From DATCLS01 sp036563805 (GTDB lineage: Bacteria; Actinomycetota; Acidimicrobiia; Acidimicrobiales; VFJN01), in contig DATCLS010000089.1 of assembly GCA_036563805.1 (NCBI GenBank), positions 50,121 through 114,120 of the forward strand: a DNA stretch of 64,000 bases, written 5' to 3'. The notes below the pieces were generated by a model that was not told the DNA's origin, searched no databases, and worked only from the letters and a program-made list of their open reading frames with translations. Of this stretch, positions 8,480 through 15,689 are shown piece by piece (the stretch's first letter is position 1; every line of letters begins with the position of its first letter). The position numbers and the translations under genes were made by a program.

Positions 8480-9454
8480 ATGCTCGATACGTGGAGCCTG
8501 CGGGTCCTCGTCGAGGTCGGCGAGCGTGGCTCGTTCTCGGCCGCCGGTGACGCCCTCGTGCTCACCCAGCCCGCCGTGTCCCGGCAGATCGCCAGCCTCG
8601 AGAAGCAGTTCGGCGTCCCCCTGTTTCGCCGCGGCGCCCGCGGGGTCACGCCGACGACCGCAGGCGCCACCGCGGTCGAGCTGGCCCGCAGCGTGCTCGC
8701 CCGGCTCGACGCCATGGAGGCGACCATGACGTCCTTCGCCGGGCTCGATGCCGGGCAGCTCCGCCTGGCGGCGTTCGCGAGCGCCAACACGTCGTTCGTG
8801 CCCGACGCGATCCGGCGCTTCCACGCCGCCCATCCCGGCGTGACCGTCACCCTGCTCCACGTCGACCCCGCCGAGACGCTCGACGCGGTGAAGGCGGGCC
8901 GCGTCGACCTCGCCCTGCTGACCGCGTGGCAGCTCTACGCGGATCCGTGGGCGGCGCGCACCGACCCGGACCCCTCGGCCCTGCCCGCCGAGGCCCTCGA
9001 GGGCCTCGAACTGCGCCCCCTGCTGGACGAGGAGTTCCAGGTCGCCCTCCCCGACGGCCACCCCCTCGCGGGGCGAGACGTGATCGCCCTGCGCGCCCTG
9101 GCCGCCGAGACGTGGATCGAAGGCGCGTACCCCGACTGCCTCGGCCCGCTCCCCCAGCTCACCGAGGCCCTCGGCGCACCACCGACGATCGGCTTCACCT
9201 GCCACGACTGGAACGGCAAGCAGGCGCTCGTCGCCAGCGGGGCCGGCATCATGCTCGTGCCCAGCCTCGCCGCGCCAGGGATCCGGCCGGACATCCGACT
9301 CCGGCCCACCGACCCGCGCCTCCCCACCCGGCGCCTCTACGCCCTCGTCCCCCGCCCCCCGTTCCGCACCCGCCCGGCCGAGGCCATGCTCGACCTGCTC
9401 ACCACCATGCTGCCCTCGGCCCCGCCGCGGGCCGACGAGGTCGCCGCGTCGTGA
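8480..9454 (+). CDS. LysR-family transcriptional regulator
   Basis: The 324-residue protein has the LysR winged helix-turn-helix at residues 1-62 (SFSAAGDALVLTQPAVSRQIASLEKQFG) and an effector-binding domain from about 90 to 300, with the usual LRLAAF opening and GRVDLALL strand. Both parts are intact and the length is typical. It is divergent from the methyltransferase/dehydrogenase pair, the standard layout for a LysR protein and its target. The co-inducer is not predictable. The start at ATG 8480 is supported by the helix-turn-helix beginning immediately and by the TACCCT element six bases upstream. Confidence 0.92.
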   Translation: MLDTWSLRVLVEVGERGSFSAAGDALVLTQPAVSRQIASLEKQFGVPLFRRGARGVTPTTAGATAVELARSVLARLDAMEATMTSFAGLDAGQLRLAAFASANTSFVPDAIRRFHAAHPGVTVTLLHVDPAETLDAVKAGRVDLALLTAWQLYADPWAARTDPDPSALPAEALEGLELRPLLDEEFQVALPDGHPLAGRDVIALRALAAETWIEGAYPDCLGPLPQLTEALGAPPTIGFTCHDWNGKQALVASGAGIMLVPSLAAPGIRPDIRLRPTDPRLPTRRLYALVPRPPFRTRPAEAMLDLLTTMLPSAPPRADEVAAS

Positions 9455-9598
9455 GCGGTCGAGCGGACCGCCTCCCCCGGGTTCGCCTCGAAGTCCTCGA
9501 TCGCCTGCCCGGGGGAGCCGCAGCTGCACTGCACCAGACGCCGGAGCGCAGGACGCCCGGGACAGCCGGGCCGTACCCGTTGACCAGGGCTTGGGGAG

Positions 9599-9671
9599 CT
9601 CGGGGGGCAGGACTCGAACCTGCAACTTTCGGCTCCAAAGGCCGCTGTTCTGCCGATTGAACTACCCCCGA
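9599..9671 (-). tRNA. tRNA-Gln (anticodon UUG)
   Basis: The minus strand folds into a full cloverleaf. The acceptor stem is TCGGGGG/CCCCCGA, the D stem GTTC/GAAC with an AATCGGCA loop, the T stem GCAGG/CCTGC with loop TTCGAGT, and the anticodon loop CTTTGGA, which gives UUG at positions 34-36. It is 73 bases long, with discriminator G and no encoded CCA. The outer pair of the anticodon stem (27-43) is G-A, a mismatch; A15-U48 fits the Levitt pair. Confidence 0.93.
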
Positions 9672-9682
9672 TTGCGCCGCCC

Positions 9683-9688
9683 ACCGTA
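9683..9688 (-). promoter_or_regulatory. Putative -10 element TACGGT of the tRNA gene
   Basis: On the minus strand TACGGT ends eleven bases before the 5' end of the tRNA, a fitting distance for a transcript with a very short 5' trailer. Confidence 0.4.
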
Positions 9689-9735
9689 GCGCCGGGCGGC
9701 GGGGGCGGCCGTGCTCGAAAGCGGAGGGGCGCGGC

Positions 9736-9765
9736 TTGGAGGGGAGCGATGGCGGCCGCTAGGGT
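9736..9765 (+). promoter_or_regulatory. Putative promoter of the bS22-type gene
   Basis: A TTGGAG -35-like element (9736-9741), an 18-base spacer and TAGGGT (9760-9765) lie directly ahead of the small ribosomal gene. The hexamer ends ten bases before ATG 9776 and there is no Shine-Dalgarno sequence. Confidence 0.5.
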
Positions 9766-9775
9766 TGCGCCCCTC

Positions 9776-9877
9776 ATGGGTTCGTTGATCAAGAAGCGCC
9801 GCAAGCGCATGCGCAAGAAGAAGCACAAGAAGATGCTCAAGCGCACCCGCTGGCAGCGCCGCGCCGCAGGCAAGTAG
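9776..9877 (+). CDS. Small ribosomal subunit protein bS22-type (AURKAIP1/COX24 domain), 33 aa
   Basis: The 33-residue product starts MGSLIKKRRKRM and continues with KKHKKML, RTRWQRR and a C-terminal GK. It is almost collinear with the 33-residue bS22 protein found in mycobacterial small ribosomal subunits and with the AURKAIP1/COX24 domain of mitochondria. Sixteen of its residues are Lys or Arg, as expected for a peptide buried in rRNA. It lies divergent to a tRNA gene and is followed by an 11-bp hairpin. Its size makes it easy to miss in automated annotation. I am confident of the family from the sequence pattern; the ribosomal location is knowledge from homologues. Confidence 0.9.
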   Translation: MGSLIKKRRKRMRKKKHKKMLKRTRWQRRAAGK

Positions 9878-9904
9878 ACCGCCGACACATCGTCGCCGCC
9901 GACT

Positions 9905-9929
9905 CGAGCGCTCGCCATGCGAGCGCTCG
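9905..9929. terminator. Perfect 11-bp hairpin after the bS22-type gene
   Basis: CGAGCGCTCGC at 9905-9915 pairs perfectly with 9919-9929 around a three-base loop (CAT). It begins 27 bases after the stop of the small ribosomal gene and is followed by only two T residues, so it would be a terminator of the U-tract-poor type seen in high-GC actinobacteria. Confidence 0.6.
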
Positions 9930-10300
9930 TTGCGCGTCCGGGCGAACGGGTGTCGACCCCCGCCGGCTCCGCCGGGCGGGTCGACGTCGCGCGGCCGGGC
10001 ATCGCCACGGCCGATACGCCGGGTCGGCGCGCCTCCATCCGCCGGCTGGGCTGGCCCCGCGGCCAGGCTCGGACCTCCGGGGGCCGCCGAGCGACCAGCT
10101 GACACGCCGGCTGGCGCCGGCGCCGCCGCGGGCCCGCTGTGTCCTGTACCGGTCGGACTCGCTGCGTCGTTGGGCGAGCGACCCAACTCGATCCAGGGCC
10201 GGACGGGGTCGACCTGGCACGGCCCGGTCCGCAGACCGGCGTGAGCGGCCGACGTGCCGCGGGTCGGCGTTCCAGCTCGCCGGACGACGGGTTAGGCCGA

Positions 10301-10496
10301 CCCAAGAGCCGGCCCCGTCGGACAGGCCCACCCGGGCGGACCCCTGACGCCGCCGGCGTTCCCGCGCGCCGGGGCGAGCAAGCGCCACCGTCCAAGATCA
10401 GCCGGCGCCGGCGAACCGCGCCCCGCCGGCGGCCGGCCCGAGCCCGGCGCCCGCAACGCCCAGGCCAGCCCAAGAGCCGGCCCCGTCGGACAGGCC
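10301..10496. repeat. 28-bp direct repeat, two copies
   Basis: An identical 28-bp sequence beginning CCCAAGAGCCGGCCCC occurs at 10301-10328 and 10469-10496, 168 bp apart, in otherwise empty DNA. Confidence 0.8.
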
Positions 10497-10554
10497 GGCG
10501 CGGGCACGTCCGGCCGCACGCATGCGCTGGGCCGGCGGGCGGCGCGGCCGCCCC

Positions 10555-11301
10555 TCAGGCGTAGGCCGGGATCGTGCGGGCCACGATCCGACCCTCGCCG
10601 GGGAAGGCGCCCTCGACGAACCACGTCGAGCCCGAGCCGGCGAGGACGGGCGTGCGGCCGGTCGCCTCGGCCAGGGCGTCCCGCCACTCGGCGAGGCGGG
10701 GCTCGACGGCCAGGGCGGCGGGCTCCAGGTCGTTGGGGCCGTCGGTCCGGGGGCCCCCGAGCCGGTCCCAGGCCCGGTACACGGCCGGGGTCGAGCACCC
10801 GAACGGCGGGGTGAGCAGCGTGAACGTGCGGGGCTGGAACGGCAGCGGCTCGAGGCCCTCGCCGGTTCCGGTCACCCGCGCCCGACCGCCCCGCAGGCAG
10901 AACGGCACGTCGGCCCCCAGCGCCGACGCCACCTCGACGTCGTCGCATCCCGCCCACCGCAGGACGGCGGCGGCGTCGGCCGACCCCCCGCCCAGCCCCC
11001 CGCCGACGGGGATGCGCTTGACCAGGCGCACGTAGGCCGTCCGGCCCACGGCCCGCAGCGCTCGGGACACCAGGTTGTCGCCGGGCTCGGCGGGCAGCCC
11101 GAACGACGGGGGCGCGACGACCTCCAGGCCGTCGCCGGGGCGGAACGTCAGCTCGTCGGCCAGGTCGAGGCTGACCATCTCGGCGTCGAGCAGGTGGTAG
11201 CCGTCGTCCCGCACCCCCGTCACCCGGAGCGACACGGTCAGCTTGGCCGGCGCCGCCACGGTCACCGCATCGTCGACCCCAGCGGCGGCCGGCGCGCTCA
11301 T
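10555..11301 (-). CDS. ispE: 4-diphosphocytidyl-2-C-methyl-D-erythritol kinase
   Basis: IspE phosphorylates CDP-methylerythritol in the non-mevalonate isoprenoid pathway. The 248-residue protein has the GHMP-kinase features in order: A-P-A-K-L-T-V-S-L near the N-terminus, R-D-D-G-Y-H-L-L, the phosphate-binding loop PVGGGLGGGSADAA (about residue 91), DVPFCLRGG, and the C-terminal LAGSGSTWF glycine motif. It is somewhat shorter than usual (about 280-310). ATG 11301 overlaps the TGA of the preceding gene (ATGA 11298-11301), which decides the start. Location after rsmA on the same strand matches the common rsmA-ispE order in actinobacteria. Confidence 0.92.
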   Translation of the reverse strand: MSAPAAAGVDDAVTVAAPAKLTVSLRVTGVRDDGYHLLDAEMVSLDLADELTFRPGDGLEVVAPPSFGLPAEPGDNLVSRALRAVGRTAYVRLVKRIPVGGGLGGGSADAAAVLRWAGCDDVEVASALGADVPFCLRGGRARVTGTGEGLEPLPFQPRTFTLLTPPFGCSTPAVYRAWDRLGGPRTDGPNDLEPAALAVEPRLAEWRDALAEATGRTPVLAGSGSTWFVEGAFPGEGRIVARTIPAYA

Positions 11302-11762
11302 CCCGGCGGGTTGCGGCGGAGCCATACGCCCACGGCGTGCAGGATGCCCGCGTAGAAGATGCCCTCGCCGAGCCGGTCCATCCCACCGAAGAACCGGTCG
11401 ACGAACTCGCCGCCGTTGTCGTCGTTGGAGATGAAGTAGAGGTAGTAGAGGGCGAACAGGCCGAGCACGACCCAGGCGGCCAGCGTGGCCAGCTTGGCGA
11501 GGTCGAGCGGCTGGCGGGGCGCGGCGGGATACCCGGTCGGGTACTGCGTGGCGTAGCCCGGCTGGGGCGGCGGCTGGTAGGCGCCGCCAGCCTGGCCGGC
11601 GCCGGCCCCCGGGGTCCCTGCGGCGCCCGCGGCGGGACCGGCGGCGCCGGGCGCTGGTCCGGCGGCGTCGGGAGCGGTGCCCGGCACGGCACCGGCGTCA
11701 GGAGCGGCCCCCGGAGCCGGCTGCCCCCCAGCGGGATCGGACGGCGGTGGCTGATCACTCAT
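11298..11762 (-). CDS. Small proline/alanine/glycine-rich membrane protein
   Basis: The 154-residue protein has a disordered N-terminal half made of P, A, G and Q (residues 1-75). One clear transmembrane helix (about LATLAAWVVLGLFALYYLYF) follows, then an acidic patch (SNDDNGGEF) and a second, weaker hydrophobic segment (IFYAGILHAVGVWL). No family is recognised. It sits between rsmA and ispE and is coupled to ispE by an ATGA overlap, so it is probably co-transcribed. ATG 11762 is chosen because the sequence upstream of it is not protein-like. Confidence 0.65.
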   Translation of the reverse strand: MSDQPPPSDPAGGQPAPGAAPDAGAVPGTAPDAAGPAPGAAGPAAGAAGTPGAGAGQAGGAYQPPPQPGYATQYPTGYPAAPRQPLDLAKLATLAAWVVLGLFALYYLYFISNDDNGGEFVDRFFGGMDRLGEGIFYAGILHAVGVWLRRNPPG

Positions 11763-11835
11763 GGCGTGCCAGGTTTCCACATCGGCGGTCGCGCCCCGGA
11801 CCGCCCGGCGGCCGCAGATCACCCAGCGCCGCAGG

Positions 11836-12714
11836 TCATCCGCCGCCATCCGTGGCGGCCACCAGCCGGGCCCATTCGTCCAGCGTCAGCTCCTCGGCCC
11901 GGGCTTCCGGCCGGACGCCCGCCCGGGCGAAGCCTTCGGCGTCGACGAGCGCCGCCAGCGACCGCCGCACCATCTTGCGCCGCTGGTTGAACCCGGCGTC
12001 GACCAGGCGGAACAGGCGGTCCGGGTCGGCGTCGACCGCGGGACGGGGGCGCCGCACGATCCGCACCAGCACCGACTCGACCCGGGGCTGGGGGACGAAC
12101 ACGGTCGCCGGCACCCGGCCGACCACCGCCGCCTCGGCCCAGTACGCCACCTTGACCGACGGGATGCCGTAGGCGTCGTCGCCCACGCCGGCGGCCAGGC
12201 GCTCGCCCACCTCCCGCTGGACCATGACCAGCATCCGCCCGATGGCGGGCACCCGGGCCAGCAGGTCGAGCACCAGCGGGGTGGCGATGTTGTAGGGGAG
12301 GTTGGCGACCAGGGACCAGGCGCCATGCCCGGGGCCGGCGGCCGGACCCTCGGCGCCGGCGGACGCCCCGGCGTCGCCACCGGCGCCCAGCACCGCGTCC
12401 CAGTCCAGGGTCAGGGCGTCGCCGTGGACGACCCGCACCCGCTCCCCCGCCGGCGCCACGACCTCCCGCAGGACGGGGAGCAGGTGCCGGTCCAGCTCGA
12501 TCGCCACCACCGACGCCCCGGTCTCGGCCAGGGCCAGCGTCAGCGAGCCGAGCCCGGGGCCGACCTCCACGACCCGGTCGCGTGGCCCGACCTCGGCCAG
12601 GCGGGCGATGCGCCGCACCGTGTTGGGGTCGGCCACGAAGTTCTGCCCGAGCGCCCGGCTCGGCGCCAGGCCGTGCTCGTCGAGCAGGGCCCGCACCTCG
12701 CGGCGGGTGAGCAT
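11836..12714 (-). CDS. rsmA: 16S rRNA dimethyladenosine transferase
   Basis: RsmA (KsgA) dimethylates two adjacent adenines near the 3' end of 16S rRNA. The 292-residue protein starts with the family N-terminus ALGQNFVADPN, then has SAM motif I VEVGPGLGSLT, V-A-I-E-L-D-R, the catalytic NLPYNIATP, and the C-terminal VESVLVR and F-N-Q-R-R-K-M motifs. An unusual Gly/Ala insert (about residues 115-137) lies between the second and third motifs. ATG 12714 is the likely start; the open frame extends upstream only through a Gly/Arg run. It belongs to the metG-tatD-rsmA-ispE group on this strand. Confidence 0.93.
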   Translation of the reverse strand: MLTRREVRALLDEHGLAPSRALGQNFVADPNTVRRIARLAEVGPRDRVVEVGPGLGSLTLALAETGASVVAIELDRHLLPVLREVVAPAGERVRVVHGDALTLDWDAVLGAGGDAGASAGAEGPAAGPGHGAWSLVANLPYNIATPLVLDLLARVPAIGRMLVMVQREVGERLAAGVGDDAYGIPSVKVAYWAEAAVVGRVPATVFVPQPRVESVLVRIVRRPRPAVDADPDRLFRLVDAGFNQRRKMVRRSLAALVDAEGFARAGVRPEARAEELTLDEWARLVAATDGGG

Positions 12715-13147
12715 CACGGAACCGCCACGGCGGCCACCCCGACCGGCCGCACCACCGCGCCCCCGGCCGAACCCGTGCCCGGGAAGCACGTGGGCGAGCC
12801 CCCGGCGGGCCCCGCGCCGGGGGCCACGGCCGGCGCCCCGAACGGCGGCCGGGCGGGCGCCACAACGGACCCAGCGCCCGCAGCGGCACGCGCTGGCGCC
12901 AGCCGCCGGCGGGGCACCACGACGGTCGGCACCCCGGCGGTCGGCACCCCGGCGGGCGGCACCACGACGGTCGGCACCCCGGCGGGCGGTCCGAGCGGCC
13001 GCGACCCGGGGGGCGTCGCAGCCGGCGCCACGACCGCGTGCACGAAAGACCGACCGGCGGGCGTCACCGCGCGGGGCACCCCGGCCGGCGGCAGGGCGGG
13101 CGCCCGCCGCCGGCGAGCGGGCCGCACGGCCGACGGCTCGGCCGGCC
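12715..13147. other. 433-bp spacer between tatD and rsmA
   Basis: In many actinobacteria an rpf-like resuscitation factor gene lies at this place; nothing like it is visible here. The spacer is GC-rich and contains a 5 x 15-bp tandem repeat. Frames on both strands are open but give only Gly/Ala/Pro/Thr/Val repeats. Confidence 0.55.
12913..12987. repeat. Five tandem 15-bp repeats
   Basis: Five adjoining 15-bp units alternate between GGCACCACGACGGTC and GGCACCCCGGCGG followed by TC or GC. The unit length is a multiple of three, so either strand would encode a five-residue repeat, but there is no supported gene around it. Confidence 0.85.
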
Positions 13148-13963
13148 TCACGGCCGGGCCAGCCGGTACACCCGCTCGGCGTTGGCCCACGTGGCCTCGG
13201 CCACCGCCGCCACGTCGACGCCCTGGGCCTCGCCGACGGCCGCCCCCACCAGCGGGACCAGCGCCGGCCGGTTGCGCCGGCCCCGGTGCGGCACGGGGGC
13301 GAGGTAGGGGCTGTCGGTCTCGACCAGCAGCCGGTCGCGGGGGCAGAGCGCGGCCGCCTCCCGCAGCTCGGACGCCGAGGGGAACGTGACGATGCCCGAG
13401 AACGACAGATACCCGCCGAGGTCGAGGCAGCGCCGGGCCTCGTCGGGGCCGCCGGTGAAGCAGTGGAGCACGGTCCGCTCGGGGACGCCCTCGGCGGCCA
13501 GGACGTCGAACGTGTCGGCCCACGCCTCGCGGGTGTGGATGACCAGGGTGAGGTCGCGCTCGTGCGCCAGGGCGATCTGGGCGGCGAACACCTCGCGCTG
13601 CACGGCGCGGGGCGAGTGGTCGTAGTGGTAGTCGAGCCCGCACTCGCCCACGGCCACGACCTCGGGCTCGTCGAGCAGCTCGGCCAGCCCGTCGAGGCCC
13701 CGCTTGGCCTCGTGGGGGTGGACGCCGGCCGTGGCCCACACCGTGCCCGGGTGGCGGCGGGCGACGGCGATGGCGGCCTGCGACCGCTCGACGTCGGTGC
13801 CGACGGTGATCAGACGCTCGACGCCCGCCTCCCGGGCGTCGGCCACCTGCGCGTCCGCCGGGTCGGCCGCGCCGCGCCCGCCGGCCTCGGCGCCACCCCG
13901 ACGAGCGTCGAAGACCTCGTCGAACCCCAGGTGGCAGTGGTCGTCGGTCCAGCGCAGCGCCAT
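13148..13963 (-). CDS. TatD-family metal-dependent hydrolase/DNase
   Basis: The 271-residue protein shows the TatD metal ligands in order: the D-x-H-C-H-L motif at residues about 8-12, the glutamate of VGECGLDYH, the histidines of VIHTREA and LHCFTGG, and the aspartate of LVETDSPYL, with P-H-R-G-R-R-N just after. These enzymes are amidohydrolase-fold metal-dependent deoxyribonucleases. A stretch rich in Gly/Ala/Arg after residue 18 is a small insertion. It lies 15 bp downstream of metG on the same strand, the usual metG-tatD order. Confidence 0.92.
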   Translation of the reverse strand: MALRWTDDHCHLGFDEVFDARRGGAEAGGRGAADPADAQVADAREAGVERLITVGTDVERSQAAIAVARRHPGTVWATAGVHPHEAKRGLDGLAELLDEPEVVAVGECGLDYHYDHSPRAVQREVFAAQIALAHERDLTLVIHTREAWADTFDVLAAEGVPERTVLHCFTGGPDEARRCLDLGGYLSFSGIVTFPSASELREAAALCPRDRLLVETDSPYLAPVPHRGRRNRPALVPLVGAAVGEAQGVDVAAVAEATWANAERVYRLARP

Positions 13964-13978
13964 GGCCCCGCCCCGACC

Positions 13979-15502
13979 TCAGCCCGACAGGCGGGGGAAC
14001 AGCGGCGCGCCCTTGGTGACCTCGAGCCCGCCGGGGTAGCCGCCCCACTCCACGGCCTCGGGGAGGAGCCGGTCGGTGGGCGAGCCGGGCAGGCCGATCC
14101 GGCGCCAGGCCTCCTGGCAGGCGCCGGGGATGGCCGGGCTGGCCAGGATCGACACGATGCGCACCGCCTCGAGCGCGTCGCCGAGGATGGCGTCGACCTT
14201 GGGCCCGGGGTCGAGCTTCCAGGGCTCGTTGGCCTCGAGGTGGGCGTTGGTCTCGCGGATCAGCTTCCACGTGGCTTCGAGCGCGGCGGACGGGGCGATG
14301 TTGGCCCACCCCTCGGCCGCGCCCCGGTACGCCTCGGCCGCCACCTCGGCCAGCGGGCTGTCGCTCTGGGGCGCGGGGCCGACGCCCCCGCACTTGCGCC
14401 CGACCACCGTGCACACCCGGGACACGAGGTTGCCGAAGTTGTTGGCCAGGTCGGTGTTGTAGCGGTCGACCATGCGCTCGTAGCTGAAGTCGCCGTCGGG
14501 GCCGAACGGCACGTCGCGCAGGAAGTGGTAGCGGAAGCCGTCGACCCCGAAGTCGTCGACCAGCCGGGCCGGGACGATGTCGGTCAGCTTCGCGGCCCCG
14601 TGCGTGCTCTTCGACAGCTTCTCGCCGCCGAGCAGCAGGTAGCCGTGGACCGCGATGCGGTGGGGCGGCTCGATGCCCGCGGCCAGCAGCATGGCCGGCC
14701 AGTACACGCAGTGGAACCGCAGGATGTCCTTGCCGATGAGGTGATGGACCGACGGCCACCAGGCGCCGAAGCGCTCGTCGTCGCTGCCGTAGCCGATGGC
14801 CGTCACGTAGTTGATCAGCGCGTCGTACCAGACGTAGGTGACGTGCGCCGGGTCCCACGGCAGGGGGACGCCCCACGAGATCGACGTGCGGCTGATCGAG
14901 AAGTCGTCGAGCCCGCCCTTGATGAACCCGAGCGCCTCGTTGCGCTTGCTCTCGGGCCTCACGAAGTCGGGATGCTCCGCGTACCAGTCGAGCAGCGGCT
15001 GCGTGAAACGGGACAGCTTGAAGAAATAGTTCTCCTCGCGCACCTGCTCGACCGGCCGCCGGTGGATCGGGCACAGCTCGCCGTCGAGCAGCTCGTCGGC
15101 CGTGTAGTAGGCCTCACACGACACGCAGTAGAGGCCCTCGTACGTGCCCAGCTCGATGTGGCCGTTGTCGTACACCCGCTGGAGGAAGGTCTGCACCGCG
15201 GTGTGGTGCCGGGGCTCGGTCGTGCGGATGAAGTCGTCGTTGCTGATGTCGAGCAGCTTCCACGTGTCGCGGAAGCGCTCGCTCGTCCGGTCGGCCCACT
15301 CCTTGGGCGAGACGCCGTTCGCCTCGGCCGCACGCTGGACCTTCAAGCCGTGCTCGTCGGTGCCGGTCAGGAAGAACGTCTCGTCGCCACACAGGCGGTG
15401 CCAACGGGCCAGGGCGTCGGCGGTGACGGTCGTGTAGGCGTGGCCGACGTGGGGCACGTCGTTGACGTAGTAGATGGGGGTCGTCACATAGAAGCGGGCC
15501 AC
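13979..15502 (-). CDS. metG: Methionyl-tRNA synthetase
   Basis: MetG charges tRNA-Met. The 507-residue protein has the class I signature in its HVGH form close to the N-terminus (YYVNDVPHVGHAYT), a knuckle with CVSC and a later CPIH that could hold zinc, the methionine-site W-Y-D-A-L region and the second signature KLSKS. It lacks the C-terminal tRNA-binding/dimerisation domain, as many actinobacterial forms do. GTG 15502 is chosen because the catalytic domain begins immediately (ARFYVTTPIYY) and a TACCCT element ends eight bases before it. It is the first gene of the metG-tatD-rsmA run and is divergent from the large acyltransferase gene. Confidence 0.95.
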   Translation of the reverse strand: MARFYVTTPIYYVNDVPHVGHAYTTVTADALARWHRLCGDETFFLTGTDEHGLKVQRAAEANGVSPKEWADRTSERFRDTWKLLDISNDDFIRTTEPRHHTAVQTFLQRVYDNGHIELGTYEGLYCVSCEAYYTADELLDGELCPIHRRPVEQVREENYFFKLSRFTQPLLDWYAEHPDFVRPESKRNEALGFIKGGLDDFSISRTSISWGVPLPWDPAHVTYVWYDALINYVTAIGYGSDDERFGAWWPSVHHLIGKDILRFHCVYWPAMLLAAGIEPPHRIAVHGYLLLGGEKLSKSTHGAAKLTDIVPARLVDDFGVDGFRYHFLRDVPFGPDGDFSYERMVDRYNTDLANNFGNLVSRVCTVVGRKCGGVGPAPQSDSPLAEVAAEAYRGAAEGWANIAPSAALEATWKLIRETNAHLEANEPWKLDPGPKVDAILGDALEAVRIVSILASPAIPGACQEAWRRIGLPGSPTDRLLPEAVEWGGYPGGLEVTKGAPLFPRLSG

Positions 15503-15510
15503 GGCAGGCC

Positions 15511-15516
15511 AGGGTA
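15511..15516 (-). promoter_or_regulatory. -10 element TACCCT of metG
   Basis: On the minus strand TACCCT is followed by eight bases and then GTG 15502, with no ribosome binding site; leaderless start inferred. Confidence 0.5.
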
Positions 15517-15676
15517 CTGCCGGCCGGGGCCCGCCTCGACGGAGTAATGTGCTGCGTCTTGGCGGCGGGTTTGTTTGTCGCGCCTCGTACGGCCCTCGGT
15601 AATGTGGCCCGACCGACGAGCGGGACGCGAGGGAGCCGCCACCCTTCGCAGCGGCGGGCCGCTGGGATCGCAACCT

Positions 15677-15683
15677 GGAGGAG
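15677..15683 (+). promoter_or_regulatory. Shine-Dalgarno GGAGGAG that decides a CTG start
   Basis: GGAGGAG is a near-perfect anti-Shine-Dalgarno complement. Six to eight bases later the only possible start in the right frame is CTG 15690. The frame stays open from there into the acyltransferase coding sequence. Confidence 0.6.
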
Positions 15684-15689
15684 AACGAA

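Larger units (their letters stand above)
9878..10554. other. 677-bp region without recognisable genes
   Basis: Apart from a hairpin at its left end and a 28-bp repeated sequence, I find nothing. All open frames give Arg/Pro/Ala-rich translations with no family resemblance and no plausible start signals. It separates the tRNA/bS22 locus from the end of ispE. Confidence 0.6.

Noticed and set aside
9600..9660. tRNA-Trp (CCA) reading on the plus strand
   Set aside because: CCA is seen only on the wrong strand; the cloverleaf folds properly on the minus strand and gives a UUG anticodon.
12715..13147. A repeat-protein gene between tatD and rsmA
   Set aside because: Both strands are open, but no start with promoter or ribosome binding site and no non-repetitive domain is present.
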